A DNA stretch of 64,000 nt from RUG191 sp045642225 (GTDB lineage: Bacteria; Bacillota; Clostridia; Lachnospirales; Lachnospiraceae): positions 54,338 to 118,337 of the forward strand of contig JAZUIN010000079.1 of assembly GCA_045642225.1 (NCBI GenBank), in the 5' to 3' direction. Each line of letters starts with the position of its first letter. Positions within the stretch are counted from its first letter, which is position 1. Positions 9,972 through 19,272 of the stretch are shown piece after piece. Position numbers and translations under genes: made by a program. Below the pieces are notes generated by a model. The model saw only the letters and a list, made by a program, of their open reading frames with translations. It ran no database searches and was not told the DNA's origin.

Positions 9972-10778
9972 CTAACAATTTATACTCTCTAACATCTTGA
10001 GCAATCTTGCATTTTGTAATACGTCATGAACTCTAACAAATGTAATATTATTATAAAATGCATGAGCTGTAACCGCTAGTGTTCCTTCTAATCTGTCTTT
10101 TCTATCTGAAGGAATTATATAGTCAATACATGACTTGTTTGATGCACCAATCAAAACCGGTAACTCAAATTCGTTTAGCTTTGAAATGTTCTTTAATACC
10201 ATAATATCATCTTCGTTGGACTTTCCAAAGCCAAGACCTGGATCAAGTATTATTCTTGATTCATCTATACCTGCCTCAGCAAGTCTAGCCAAATCGTTAT
10301 TAAGCTCTATGTACAATTTATCATAAGAATATATCGCTTCGTTTCTTTCGTACTGGTTATCCTTATTATGTGTCAAACAATATGCGACGTCACTCTTTGC
10401 AAGAACATTTGCCATATCATCACTACAGTTTCCGACATCATTTATTATATCTACACCAATACTAATCGCTTCCTTAGCAACAACTGCTTTGTAAGTATCA
10501 AGAGAAACTGGAATATCAAAGCGTTCTTTTATTTTCTTGATTGGTTCAATTACTCTTTCAAGTTCTTCCTCAGCGGGAACAACTGTAAAACCTGGTCTAG
10601 TAGACTCACCACCCACATCGATAATAGATGCACCATCATTTATCATTTTCTCAACTGCAAATAATGTCTCGTCCATATTACTGTAGCTTCCGCCATCATA
10701 AAATGAATCAGGTGTAAGATTTAGTATTCCCATTATATAAGTTTTCTTATTGTCAAATTCATATTTTCCAATTTGCAT
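9972..10778 (-). CDS. folP: Dihydropteroate synthase
   Basis: Joins 6-hydroxymethyl-dihydropterin pyrophosphate with p-aminobenzoate; this is the sulfonamide target. Visible motifs are GILNLTPDSFYDGG, DVGGESTRPG, DPGLGFGKS and the C-terminal RVHDV strand, in the canonical TIM-barrel order and length (about 268 residues). The start at 10778 is chosen because the residues before it (MERRRE) are not conserved-looking and a GGAG-type site lies about 12 bases upstream; an in-frame ATG at 10796 is the alternative. It overlaps the HD-domain gene by 46 bases (64 from the alternative ATG). Confidence 0.95.
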   Translation of the reverse strand: MQIGKYEFDNKKTYIMGILNLTPDSFYDGGSYSNMDETLFAVEKMINDGASIIDVGGESTRPGFTVVPAEEELERVIEPIKKIKERFDIPVSLDTYKAVVAKEAISIGVDIINDVGNCSDDMANVLAKSDVAYCLTHNKDNQYERNEAIYSYDKLYIELNNDLARLAEAGIDESRIILDPGLGFGKSNEDDIMVLKNISKLNEFELPVLIGASNKSCIDYIIPSDRKDRLEGTLAVTAHAFYNNITFVRVHDVLQNARLLKMLESINC

Positions 10779-11290
10779 TTCTCTTCTTCTCTCCATTTAC
10801 ATTTATCAACTACTACGCATGTGTCACAAGACCTAGATAATTGGTCTGCAATTTGAAGTAATATTATCATTATTTCCCAAAAATCATCTCGTTTAACATC
10901 AATAGAATTCAAAACATTTTCCATATCAGCTATCGCTATACGTCCACGATGATTAGAAATCACCTTACAAATATTTTCTATATAATCCAAACTGCAATTA
11001 TAATGTAACAAAATCTCTCTTGAAAAGGATAACGCCTTATCATGAGAGATTCCATTTGTATATTCCTCATATCTTCCCATATCATGTAGAAGGCCAATAG
11101 TAAAACACAAATCTTGTAAATCCTGACTATCTGTAAGGTCAACAAACTTAGCTAAGTTATACATTATCTTACCTACTTTTTGAAAATGTGCGACGTCATG
11201 CTTGCAATATAACCTATCCTTCTCAAATATTGCAATTTTTTCTACAGTGGAAATGTAATTCTTATCATTTAATATTAATTTATAAATCAT
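10733..11290 (-). CDS. HD-domain phosphohydrolase in the folate operon
   Basis: The 185-residue protein carries an HD-type metal site: an early His (KHDVAHFQKV), the LLHDMGRYEEY doublet about residue 75, and a later ISNHRG with downstream acidic residues. HD proteins hydrolyse phosphate esters, nucleotides or cyclic nucleotides. It sits between folE and folP, exactly where a dihydroneopterin triphosphate-dephosphorylating enzyme would be needed, and no Nudix FolQ is seen nearby. Assigning it that role is inference. The ribosome site is weak and the spacing to folE is 25 bases. Confidence 0.75.
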   Translation of the reverse strand: MIYKLILNDKNYISTVEKIAIFEKDRLYCKHDVAHFQKVGKIMYNLAKFVDLTDSQDLQDLCFTIGLLHDMGRYEEYTNGISHDKALSFSREILLHYNCSLDYIENICKVISNHRGRIAIADMENVLNSIDVKRDDFWEIMIILLQIADQLSRSCDTCVVVDKCKWREEEKCKLENMNLTIRKLI

Positions 11291-11315
11291 TATGCATTCT
11301 TTATTTGTTAGACAT

Positions 11316-11870
11316 TTATTTAACTAATTGAAAAAATCTATTTACTAGACTTTCATCATCTCCAAAGACTCCTCTTGTCACATAAGAAACAGTCTTACTT
11401 CCTGGTTTCTTTATTCCTCTCATAGTCATACAAGTATGCTCTGCCTCAATCATAACCATACAGCCTTGAGGATTTAATTCATCCATAATAGCATCTGCAA
11501 TCTGTGCTGTAAGCTGCTCTTGTAATTGTGGTCTCTTTGCATATACTTCAACGGTACGAGCCAACTTGCTAAGGCCAACCACTTCACCATTTGGAATATA
11601 AGCAACATGAACCTTTCCAAAGAATGGCAAGAAGTGATGTTCACAAGTACTGTAAAATGTTATATCTTTCTCAAGTACCATCTCGTTATTATCACACTTG
11701 AATCGCTTAGATAGAATTTCACTAGCATCCATATTCATACCAGCAAAAATCTCTTCATACATTCTTGCAATTCTGTTTGGAGTCTCAATTAACCCTTCTC
11801 GATTAGGATCTTCTCCAATGCCTTCTAATATTAAATTTACGCCTTCTCTAATTTTATCTTGATCTACCAT
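11316..11870 (-). CDS. folE: GTP cyclohydrolase I
   Basis: The first committed step of folate synthesis: GTP to 7,8-dihydroneopterin triphosphate. The zinc and catalytic residues are visible in STCEHHFLPFFG and in AEHTCMTMRGIKKPG. The ETPNRIARMYEEIF N-terminal helix and VGLSKLARTVE are also canonical. Its 184 residues match the family. The ATG overlaps the stop of folC (TAATG), so translation is coupled. Confidence 0.97.
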   Translation of the reverse strand: MVDQDKIREGVNLILEGIGEDPNREGLIETPNRIARMYEEIFAGMNMDASEILSKRFKCDNNEMVLEKDITFYSTCEHHFLPFFGKVHVAYIPNGEVVGLSKLARTVEVYAKRPQLQEQLTAQIADAIMDELNPQGCMVMIEAEHTCMTMRGIKKPGSKTVSYVTRGVFGDDESLVNRFFQLVK

Positions 11871-13126
11871 TAATTTAATCTTTCTATAAATGCTTTTTTT
11901 ATATCCTTCAAATAAGACAACGAACCTAAAGAAATAATAACATCGTTATTATAGTTAATTGCTTTCTTAACTGCATCGTCGAAATCTGTCGCAATACTAA
12001 CTTCAGAATTATAAATAAAACAATCATTTGCTAATCTAGATGCAGACAACGCTCTGTCATTACTTGGTGTTACAGTTATAACTGCACTTGCAAGTGGCAA
12101 AAGTATTTGTAGCATTTTACTAACTTCTTTGTCTTTAAGTACACCTATTATAAATGTAATGGATTTGTTTGTAAAATAATTTTCTAATGTTTCTCTAATA
12201 CGCAGTGCAGCAGGTCTATTATGACATCCATCTAGATAAACTAAAGGCTCACTGCTTATTTTCTCAAAGCGACCTGGTAAGCTAGCATTTTCAATACCTT
12301 GAACTACTTTATCAACATCTAATTTATAGCCTTGATAACGAATCATATGTAAAGCTTCAAGAACTAAAGCCGCATTTTCAAATTGAAAATCCCCTAAAAA
12401 AGGTAGCTTTACATTTTTAAACTCTCTATATGAAATAGAATGCTTTGCAACATTAAACTTAACATGCTTAAAATCAACCACCTGCATTTTGGCATCATTA
12501 TCTTTACAATATTTTTCAAATACATCAACAACTTCTTGTTCTTGGTTAACTGTAAGACAATATGATTTCTTTTTAACAATACCAACCTTATGCTTTGCAA
12601 TTTCACTTAAAGAGTCTCCTAGAAACTGCATATGGTCAAAGCCAATTGAAGTTATGCATGCACATACATTTTGTTGAAAAACATTTGTAGCATCCTCTAA
12701 GCCACCCATACCTGTTTCTATTACAACAAAATCACAATCCTTTTTTACAAAATACATGAGCGCTAAAGCAACGTCTATTTCAAAAATAGTAGGTTCTAAT
12801 TCGTCACAAACCTTTTTTATTTCATCAAGAATAGGTAACTTTTCTTCCTCAGTTATCTCAACATTATTGACTGTATAACGTTCATTTTCATTAAAAACAG
12901 CTGGGCTTGTAAACTTACCTACAACATAATCATTTGCAATAAGTGCCGATGCAATCAGCGTACACACAGAACCTTTTCCATTGGTACCCGCAACATGAAT
13001 TGCTTTTAATTTGTCCTGTGGATTGCCTAAACGTTCCAACAATTCATTTATTCTAGTTAATCCAGGCTTTGAACCAAGACTCTTTGCTTTCTCAAGAAAA
13101 GCTTGCGCATTTACTTCATCAATCAT
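11870..13126 (-). CDS. folC: Folylpolyglutamate synthase / dihydrofolate synthase
   Basis: Adds glutamate to dihydropteroate and to folates using ATP. Mur-ligase-like features are present: P-loop AGTNGKGSVCTLIA (about residue 45), the omega-loop region and the ETGMGGLEDATN segment, then a C-terminal domain from about residue 290 with LDGCHNRPAA. Its 418 residues are typical. It is the first gene of the folC-folE-HD-folP-folBK run and overlaps the end of the topoisomerase A gene by 4 bases (ATGA), so the folate genes appear coupled to the topoisomerase transcript. Confidence 0.95.
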   Translation of the reverse strand: MIDEVNAQAFLEKAKSLGSKPGLTRINELLERLGNPQDKLKAIHVAGTNGKGSVCTLIASALIANDYVVGKFTSPAVFNENERYTVNNVEITEEEKLPILDEIKKVCDELEPTIFEIDVALALMYFVKKDCDFVVIETGMGGLEDATNVFQQNVCACITSIGFDHMQFLGDSLSEIAKHKVGIVKKKSYCLTVNQEQEVVDVFEKYCKDNDAKMQVVDFKHVKFNVAKHSISYREFKNVKLPFLGDFQFENAALVLEALHMIRYQGYKLDVDKVVQGIENASLPGRFEKISSEPLVYLDGCHNRPAALRIRETLENYFTNKSITFIIGVLKDKEVSKMLQILLPLASAVITVTPSNDRALSASRLANDCFIYNSEVSIATDFDDAVKKAINYNNDVIISLGSLSYLKDIKKAFIERLN

Positions 13127-15360
13127 TTCTTAACGCCCTTAGTATCTCTATTACCAATATGTAATCTATTAAGCTGAATTTTCTTACCCTTAACAGTTAC
13201 TGACTTGTTTTTGCCATCAGTTATATAATGAATCTTCGTCAATTCATCGTCTTTAACTAATTTAATACCCCTGACTCCAATCGCGCCCTTCTTCTTCTCT
13301 GGGACAGTCATTGCATCAATTCGCAAGAAATATGCATTTTTCGACTGCATAACAATTGTATCACCTTGAGACACTGTATATACACACAACAATTCATCAT
13401 TATCTTGTAGCTTTGTTGCAGCAGTTGTTCTCTTACTAACATCAAATTCTTCACCAGCAACTAGCTTTAACATTCCAAGCTTTGTACCAAATAACAACTG
13501 CTTTCCTTTGAGATTATCTAAGGCTTCCACCAACAAGAAATTCTCTTTGGAAATGTCAAATTTACTAACGTTATCTATAGGTGTACCTTTATCTCTAAAT
13601 TTACCAAATGGAAGGTCAATTACTTTAACTAAATGCATATTACCTTCATTCGTGAAAATACCAAGCTTTGATAAATTAGTTGTAAATATAATTTGTTTAC
13701 TTTCCTTATCCGCAGCTTCTTTATTTCTCTCGTATGTTGGCATATCAATTGTTCTTGCATAACCAAACTTATCTAATAAAACTGCAACAGGAATTTCTTC
13801 TATTGGCTTCTCTTCAAAAACTGCTTCTGCAACATTATCAATAACAGTTTTTCTCTCTTTACCAAATTCCTTTTTGATAGCTTTGAGGTCTTTTATTATA
13901 ACCTTTGCCATTGTTGCTTTATTTTCAAGAATATCTGTATATTCTTGAATATTTTTCATAGTCTGTTCATAATCAGCCATCAAAGCTTTAATTTCAAGAC
14001 CAACTAATTTAGCAAGCCTCATATCAAGAATTGCTTGTGCTTGACGCTCTGAGAAACGTAACTTAGCAGCATCCTTTTTTGATTGCTCTGACTTAAATTT
14101 GATTGTAGAAACATCACCTTCAACCAAACAAGCTTTAGCCTCTTTTACTGATTTAGAACCACGAAGAATTTCAATAATCAAATCAATAACATCACAGGCT
14201 TTAATAAGACCTTCTTGAATTTCTTTCTTATCACGTTCTTTCTGAAGAAGTGTTGTATATTTTCTAGTTGCAAGTTCATATTGGAAATCAACATGATGAC
14301 GAATTATTGGAACAATCCCCATTGTCTCAGGACGTCCATTTGCAACAGCTAACATATTAACGCCAAATGTATCTTCTAATCTTGTTTTCTTATAAAGAAG
14401 ATTACAAACATTTGAAGAATCAGCACCCTTCTTTAGCTCGATAACAATTCTAATTCCTTCCTTCGAAGATTGGTTAGAAATGTCTGTGATATCAGTAGTC
14501 AACTTCTTCTCCACCAAAGAAAATACATCATTTTGGAACTTACCAATATTAGCACCTAACATAGTGTAAGGAATTTCGGTAATAACAATCGCTTCCTTAC
14601 CACCCTTTAACTTCTCAATTTCTACTTTACCACGTACCTTAATCTTACCTGAACCAGTAGAATATATTTCATGTAAATCATCTTTATTTGTAACAATTCC
14701 ACCTGTTGGGAAATCAGGCCCTGGAATTATCTCTAGCATTTGAGCTGTGTTAATATCTGGGTTCTTCATATATGCAATAACGCCATCAATAACCTCAGAT
14801 AAGTTATGTGTTGGAATAGATGTTGCCATACCTACAGCAATACCTTCCGAACCATTAATCAATAAATTAGGTACACGTACAGGAAGAACCTCAGGCTCTT
14901 TCTCTGTCTCATCAAAATTAGGTACAAAATCAACTACATCTTTATCTAAATCTTGAAGGTAAACATCTTGCGTCAACTTCTGAAGACGTGCTTCAGTGTA
15001 ACGCATTGCAGCAGCACCGTCACCCTCTTTCGAGCCGAAGTTACCGTGACCATCTATTAATGGCATACCCATTTTGAAGTCTTGTGCAAGAACGACAAGC
15101 GCACCATATATTGAACTATCACCATGTGGATGATATTTACCCATTGTATCACCAACAATACGTGCACATTTTCTATGAGGCTTGTCATACTTAATTCCAA
15201 GCTCATGCATATCATATAAAGTTCTTCTTTGAACAGGCTTTAAACCATCTCTAACATCAGGTAATGCACGAGATACAATTACTGACATTGAGTAGTCAAT
15301 ATATGCTTTTTGCATTATCTCTGAATATTCCATTCTAATTAAATTCTCTGGCATTGCCAT
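13123..15360 (-). CDS. parC: Type IIA DNA topoisomerase subunit A (ParC/GyrA-like)
   Basis: The DNA-breakage subunit. The QRDR region YHPHGDSSIYGALV and the catalytic tyrosine in AAAMRYTEARL (about residue 118) are present, with a long coiled tower and a short C-terminal beta-pinwheel. At 745 residues it is shorter than typical GyrA. No QRRGGKG-type GyrA box is visible, which favours a topoisomerase IV (decatenating) role, although the distinction cannot be settled from this window. The B subunit lies directly upstream. An AGGAG site precedes the ATG. Confidence 0.85.
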   Translation of the reverse strand: MAMPENLIRMEYSEIMQKAYIDYSMSVIVSRALPDVRDGLKPVQRRTLYDMHELGIKYDKPHRKCARIVGDTMGKYHPHGDSSIYGALVVLAQDFKMGMPLIDGHGNFGSKEGDGAAAMRYTEARLQKLTQDVYLQDLDKDVVDFVPNFDETEKEPEVLPVRVPNLLINGSEGIAVGMATSIPTHNLSEVIDGVIAYMKNPDINTAQMLEIIPGPDFPTGGIVTNKDDLHEIYSTGSGKIKVRGKVEIEKLKGGKEAIVITEIPYTMLGANIGKFQNDVFSLVEKKLTTDITDISNQSSKEGIRIVIELKKGADSSNVCNLLYKKTRLEDTFGVNMLAVANGRPETMGIVPIIRHHVDFQYELATRKYTTLLQKERDKKEIQEGLIKACDVIDLIIEILRGSKSVKEAKACLVEGDVSTIKFKSEQSKKDAAKLRFSERQAQAILDMRLAKLVGLEIKALMADYEQTMKNIQEYTDILENKATMAKVIIKDLKAIKKEFGKERKTVIDNVAEAVFEEKPIEEIPVAVLLDKFGYARTIDMPTYERNKEAADKESKQIIFTTNLSKLGIFTNEGNMHLVKVIDLPFGKFRDKGTPIDNVSKFDISKENFLLVEALDNLKGKQLLFGTKLGMLKLVAGEEFDVSKRTTAATKLQDNDELLCVYTVSQGDTIVMQSKNAYFLRIDAMTVPEKKKGAIGVRGIKLVKDDELTKIHYITDGKNKSVTVKGKKIQLNRLHIGNRDTKGVKK

Positions 15361-15403
15361 TGGTATAATCTCCTAATTATAAATATTCTACATCTGTGTA
15401 TAA

Positions 15404-17323
15404 TTACACATCTAATTCTGCATCTCTTGCATGCTCATAAATAAAAGCTCTACGAGGTGGGACTTCACTTCCCATTAACATTTCAGTAACATCACTAGCC
15501 ATACGACCATCTTCGATTTCTACTTTCTTGAGCATTCTTCGTTCAGGGTCAAGTGTTGTCTCCCATAACTGCTCTGCATCCATTTCACCAAGACCTTTGT
15601 ATCGTTGTAATGTAAATGGACCTTTATGCTTCTTACGATATTTCTCTAAAGCTGCATCATCATATAAATATTCCTCTTCACCACGACTTGGAATAGCTTT
15701 ATATAATGGTGGCATCGCAAGATATACATGACCTTCATAGATTAGTTCTGGCATAAATCTATAGAACAATGTTAATAACAATGTCGAAATATGTGCTCCA
15801 TCCACGTCGGCATCGGCCATAATAATTATCTTGTCATAACGAAGCTTAGAAATGTCAAAGTCATTACCATATCCTTCTGAGAAGCCACATTCAAATGCCG
15901 AAATCATAGTTTTAATTTCTGCATTTGCTAACACCTTATCAATACTTGCCTTTTCAACATTTAAGATTTTACCTCTAATTGGTAAAATAGCTTGATATTT
16001 TCTATTTCTAGCTTCTTTTGCAGAACCTCCCGCAGAATCTCCCTCTACGATAAATATTTCACATTTGCTAGCATCTCTGCTTTCGCAGTTAGCAAGCTTT
16101 CCGTTTTGGTCAAATGAGAATTTCTTCTTTGTAAGCAAATTAGTCTTTGCCTTTTCTTCTGACTTACGAATTTTTCTAGATTTTTCTGCACAAGAAATTA
16201 CAGACTTCAAGGTCTCTAGATTTCTATCAAAGAATAATACAATTTCATCATTAACAACATCTGAAGTTGCTTTAGACGCGTCTTGATTATCAAGCTTTGT
16301 CTTAGTTTGTCCTTCAAATCTAGGGTCTGGATGCTTTATTGATACGATTGCTGTCATACCATTTCTCACGTCTGGACCTGTGAAATTATCATCCTTTTCC
16401 TTGAGGATTCCTAACTCTCTTGCATATTTATTAATTACTGTAGTGAAAACAGTCTTAAATCCAGTAATGTGTGTTCCACCTTCTGAATTATAGATATTAT
16501 TACAAAAGCCTAATATATTTTCATGAAATTCATTTACATACTGAAATGCTACTTCTATTTCAATACCATCTGCTTTACCCTCAAAGTAAATAATATCTGT
16601 AACCTTTTCTGCATTTTTATTTATATCTTTAACAAAGCCTTTTATACCATCTGGCTCATGGAACTCGATATGCTCAACCTCATCCCCTCTTTTATCCTCA
16701 TAAATAATTGTAAGATTAGGATTAAGGTATGCAGTTTCGTGCATTCTTGATTTTACATCCTCACCCTTAAACTTTGTTTTTTCAAATATTTCTGGATCAG
16801 GAAGGAAATTAATTTTGGTTCCAGTTTCTTTTGTCTTAGCAATTTTAGGAAGTAATCCCTTCTCTAAATCAACGACAGGATTACCTCTTTCATATCTATC
16901 ATGATGAACATAACCATCTCTAGATATTTCTACATCAAGATATGTAGACAAAGCATTTACAACAGAAGAACCTACACCATGTAAACCTCCTGAAGTCTTA
17001 TATGCTCCATCATCGAACTTTCCACCTGCATGTAAGGTTGTAAATACAAGTCTAGCTGCAGATACACCTTTCTGATGCATTCCAACTGGTACACCTCTAC
17101 CATTATCAACAACAGTACAAGAACCATCTTTCTCTAATGTAACATATATCTTGTCACACTCTCCTTGTAAATGTTCATCAACAGCGTTATCTACAATTTC
17201 ATAAATAAGATGATTCAAGCCTTTTCGAGTAACAGAACCAATATACATACCTGGTCTTTTACGAACAGCTTCAAGTCCTTCTAATACTGATATGGAATTT
17301 GCATCATAACTTTGCTTTGCCAT
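15404..17323 (-). CDS. parE: Type IIA DNA topoisomerase subunit B (ParE/GyrB-like)
   Basis: The ATPase subunit partnering the downstream A subunit. GHKL motifs are EIVDNAVDEH, VVDNGRGVPVG and GGLHGVGSSVVNALS. The Toprim domain has FIVEGDSAGGSA and DADVDGAHI, and QRYKGLGEMDAEQLW lies near the C-terminus. Its 639 residues fit the short ParE/GyrB class without the enterobacterial insert. The gene starts just after a terminator hairpin, with a GGGAGAG ribosome site. Confidence 0.88.
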   Translation of the reverse strand: MAKQSYDANSISVLEGLEAVRKRPGMYIGSVTRKGLNHLIYEIVDNAVDEHLQGECDKIYVTLEKDGSCTVVDNGRGVPVGMHQKGVSAARLVFTTLHAGGKFDDGAYKTSGGLHGVGSSVVNALSTYLDVEISRDGYVHHDRYERGNPVVDLEKGLLPKIAKTKETGTKINFLPDPEIFEKTKFKGEDVKSRMHETAYLNPNLTIIYEDKRGDEVEHIEFHEPDGIKGFVKDINKNAEKVTDIIYFEGKADGIEIEVAFQYVNEFHENILGFCNNIYNSEGGTHITGFKTVFTTVINKYARELGILKEKDDNFTGPDVRNGMTAIVSIKHPDPRFEGQTKTKLDNQDASKATSDVVNDEIVLFFDRNLETLKSVISCAEKSRKIRKSEEKAKTNLLTKKKFSFDQNGKLANCESRDASKCEIFIVEGDSAGGSAKEARNRKYQAILPIRGKILNVEKASIDKVLANAEIKTMISAFECGFSEGYGNDFDISKLRYDKIIIMADADVDGAHISTLLLTLFYRFMPELIYEGHVYLAMPPLYKAIPSRGEEEYLYDDAALEKYRKKHKGPFTLQRYKGLGEMDAEQLWETTLDPERRMLKKVEIEDGRMASDVTEMLMGSEVPPRRAFIYEHARDAELDV

Positions 17324-17333
17324 AAATATCTCT

Positions 17334-17363
17334 CCCTAAATAAAAGCGTCTTGCGACGCTTTT
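17334..17363 (-). terminator. Terminator between phosphoribosyltransferase-like gene and parE
   Basis: Perfect 9-bp stem AAAAGCGTC/GACGCTTTT with a 4-base loop, followed on the minus strand by TTTTATTT. It lies only 11 bases after the upstream stop and directly before the parE ribosome site, so it may act as an attenuator for the parE-parC-fol transcript. Confidence 0.8.
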
Positions 17364-17373
17364 ATTAATTGCT

Positions 17374-18096
17374 TTATCTTAATTTGGAATAGCCAAAACC
17401 ATTAACCATGGCTTCAACCGGAATACCCTTTTTACAGAATGGGCAATCTGCTGGTTTATAAGTCTCATAACCTGGCAAATCTTCAATCGTAAAGATTGGA
17501 AATACCTTTGTTGAGTCTACTCTTTCTCTTGTTGAGAATATTGAACTTACGCCAACTATCTCACCACCGTAATATTCAATACACTCCATAGATTGTCTAA
17601 CAGTTTCACCTGTTGACATAGTTGCTATAAGTAAGAAAATCTTACGTCCTTGAATAGATGGTTTAATATTCTCTCTAAATAATAACTGATTAACAGAATT
17701 CACTTCTGGACAAACAACACGTATTGTCTCTTGATGACGAGACATTTTAATATGACTCTTTTCAAGCTCCTCTGCTAGAAATGCTCCAAGTACCTGTGTA
17801 CCATCCATACAAACAATCGTATCAATCATTTCTACTTTATTACGCATTTTAGTACATAAATGTCTTGCAGCTTCTTGTGCCTCTTTTGTCTTAACCTTCA
17901 TCGATGTTACATCAACATAATAATTAATGTGAGATTGGCTTGTTGCAAAATGTCCAGGAACTGCACTAAGTACAATTTTCTGGTCATCATGTGCATGAAA
18001 TTCAATAAATCTTTCATGAATCTCTGCATTCTTTCTCGTGAGTTTTAATTCATCTCTAATCTCGTTGTTCTTCTTAATAACGTCCCCCATTGACAT
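17374..18096 (-). CDS. Phosphoribosyltransferase-like protein, atypical PRPP loop
   Basis: The 240-residue protein resembles type I phosphoribosyltransferases of the orotate PRTase group. A beta-strand and loop ending ATMSTGETV occupies the PRPP-binding position (about residue 160), normally DD-x-x-TTG. The two acidic residues that usually start this loop are missing. A C-terminal PFCKKG motif (one visible CxxC pair) suggests a zinc knuckle. Catalysis is therefore uncertain; a regulatory or salvage role is possible. An AGGAGGG ribosome site lies 8 bases before the ATG. It follows dut by about 20 bases. Confidence 0.7.
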   Translation of the reverse strand: MSMGDVIKKNNEIRDELKLTRKNAEIHERFIEFHAHDDQKIVLSAVPGHFATSQSHINYYVDVTSMKVKTKEAQEAARHLCTKMRNKVEMIDTIVCMDGTQVLGAFLAEELEKSHIKMSRHQETIRVVCPEVNSVNQLLFRENIKPSIQGRKIFLLIATMSTGETVRQSMECIEYYGGEIVGVSSIFSTRERVDSTKVFPIFTIEDLPGYETYKPADCPFCKKGIPVEAMVNGFGYSKLR

Positions 18097-18115
18097 AATA
18101 AAAACCCTCCTTTAA

Positions 18116-18550
18116 TTATTTTCCTGTCGAACCAAATCCACCTTGACCACGTTGAGTTTCATCAAGCTCTTCCACTTCATCAAACTCTACACTTAAGTAT
18201 GGTTGAATTACAAGCTGTGCCATTTTCTGTCCAGGCTTAACAATTCTTGTATCGTTAGAATCATTATGAACAGTAACCTTTATTTCCCCCCTATAGTCAC
18301 TGTCGATAACACCTGTACAATTTGCAGGTCTTAGTCCCTCCTTGTAAGACAAGCCACTTCTTGCATATACGCCTCCGAAATATCCTTCCGGAATAGCTAT
18401 AGCCACACCTGTACCAATCATCTTAGTCTCATGTGGTTTGATTTCAACATCCTCGCTAACATCAGCAAACAAATCATATCCCGCAGCAGAAACAGATCCT
18501 CTTTCTGGAATAATTGCTGTTGTTGTTAGTTTCTTTAATTCTACTTTCAT
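18116..18550 (-). CDS. dut: dUTP pyrophosphatase
   Basis: Hydrolyses dUTP to dUMP, keeping uracil out of DNA and supplying thymidylate synthesis. All five trimeric-dUTPase motifs are visible: AGYDLFAD, YARSGLSYKEG, VIDSDYRGEI, KMAQLVIQP and the C-terminal P-loop-like RGQGGFGSTGK. The start at 18550 gives the usual 144 residues and has AAAGGA 6 bases upstream. A longer frame from 18577 adds nine non-conserved residues. Confidence 0.96.
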   Translation of the reverse strand: MKVELKKLTTTAIIPERGSVSAAGYDLFADVSEDVEIKPHETKMIGTGVAIAIPEGYFGGVYARSGLSYKEGLRPANCTGVIDSDYRGEIKVTVHNDSNDTRIVKPGQKMAQLVIQPYLSVEFDEVEELDETQRGQGGFGSTGK

Positions 18551-18585
18551 TGTATTCCTTTCTGCCAATAATGGCAATGTATATC

Positions 18586-19272
18586 TTATGCTTCTTTCTT
18601 CTTAAAGCTTAATTTATTCTCTGTTCCATTAAGTAATCTTTTGATATTTGCTCTATGTTGGAAAATATTCAAAAATGCAATAAAAGCAATTATAATTGTT
18701 GCTTCAAGCTTAGTATACTCTGGAGCAAATCCAATATATCCCATATAAATCATAACAATAGTAAAAATTGAATATGATAAAGTCCCAAGAATTGAACCCA
18801 AACTAACGTACTTAGAAATAAGTGCAACTAACAAAAATACTAAAAATCCTGCAATAATCGAATGAGGAAATAAAATTATAACCATTGCACCTGTACACGC
18901 TATACCTTTTCCACCTTTAAACTTAAGAAATACTGGAAAATCATGTCCAACAATACAACCAAAGCATGCATATAACATATATATTCTCATTGCAGCCCAT
19001 TGTGTTGCTCCATCAGGTACCTCTACAAAATTTCTAAATACAAAGAAAACGATTAAAGCTGCTATAATACATTTCAAAATGTCACCAATTAAAGCAATTG
19101 CACCTGCTTTCTTGCCCATTGTTCGTAATGTATTAGTTGAGCCAACATTACCACTACCTTTGCTTTTGATGTCGACATTATTCGCTTTAGCAATAAAATA
19201 TCCTGTTGTAAAATTACCTATCAAGTAACCTATTACAAGAGCACAAACTCTAAACAATACTATATTAGCCAT
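18586..19272 (-). CDS. plsY: Acyl-phosphate:glycerol-3-phosphate acyltransferase
   Basis: Polytopic membrane enzyme transferring acyl groups from acyl-phosphate (made by PlsX, encoded at 37122-38153) to glycerol 3-phosphate, the first step of phospholipid synthesis. PlsY motifs are visible: GSGNVGSTNTLRTMG in the first cytosolic loop, GHDFPVFLKFKGGKGIA, and a late loop with HRANIKRLLNGTE. Its 228 residues and five-helix pattern fit. The start overlaps der by 8 bases in translated frame. Confidence 0.95.
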   Translation of the reverse strand: MANIVLFRVCALVIGYLIGNFTTGYFIAKANNVDIKSKGSGNVGSTNTLRTMGKKAGAIALIGDILKCIIAALIVFFVFRNFVEVPDGATQWAAMRIYMLYACFGCIVGHDFPVFLKFKGGKGIACTGAMVIILFPHSIIAGFLVFLLVALISKYVSLGSILGTLSYSIFTIVMIYMGYIGFAPEYTKLEATIIIAFIAFLNIFQHRANIKRLLNGTENKLSFKKKEA

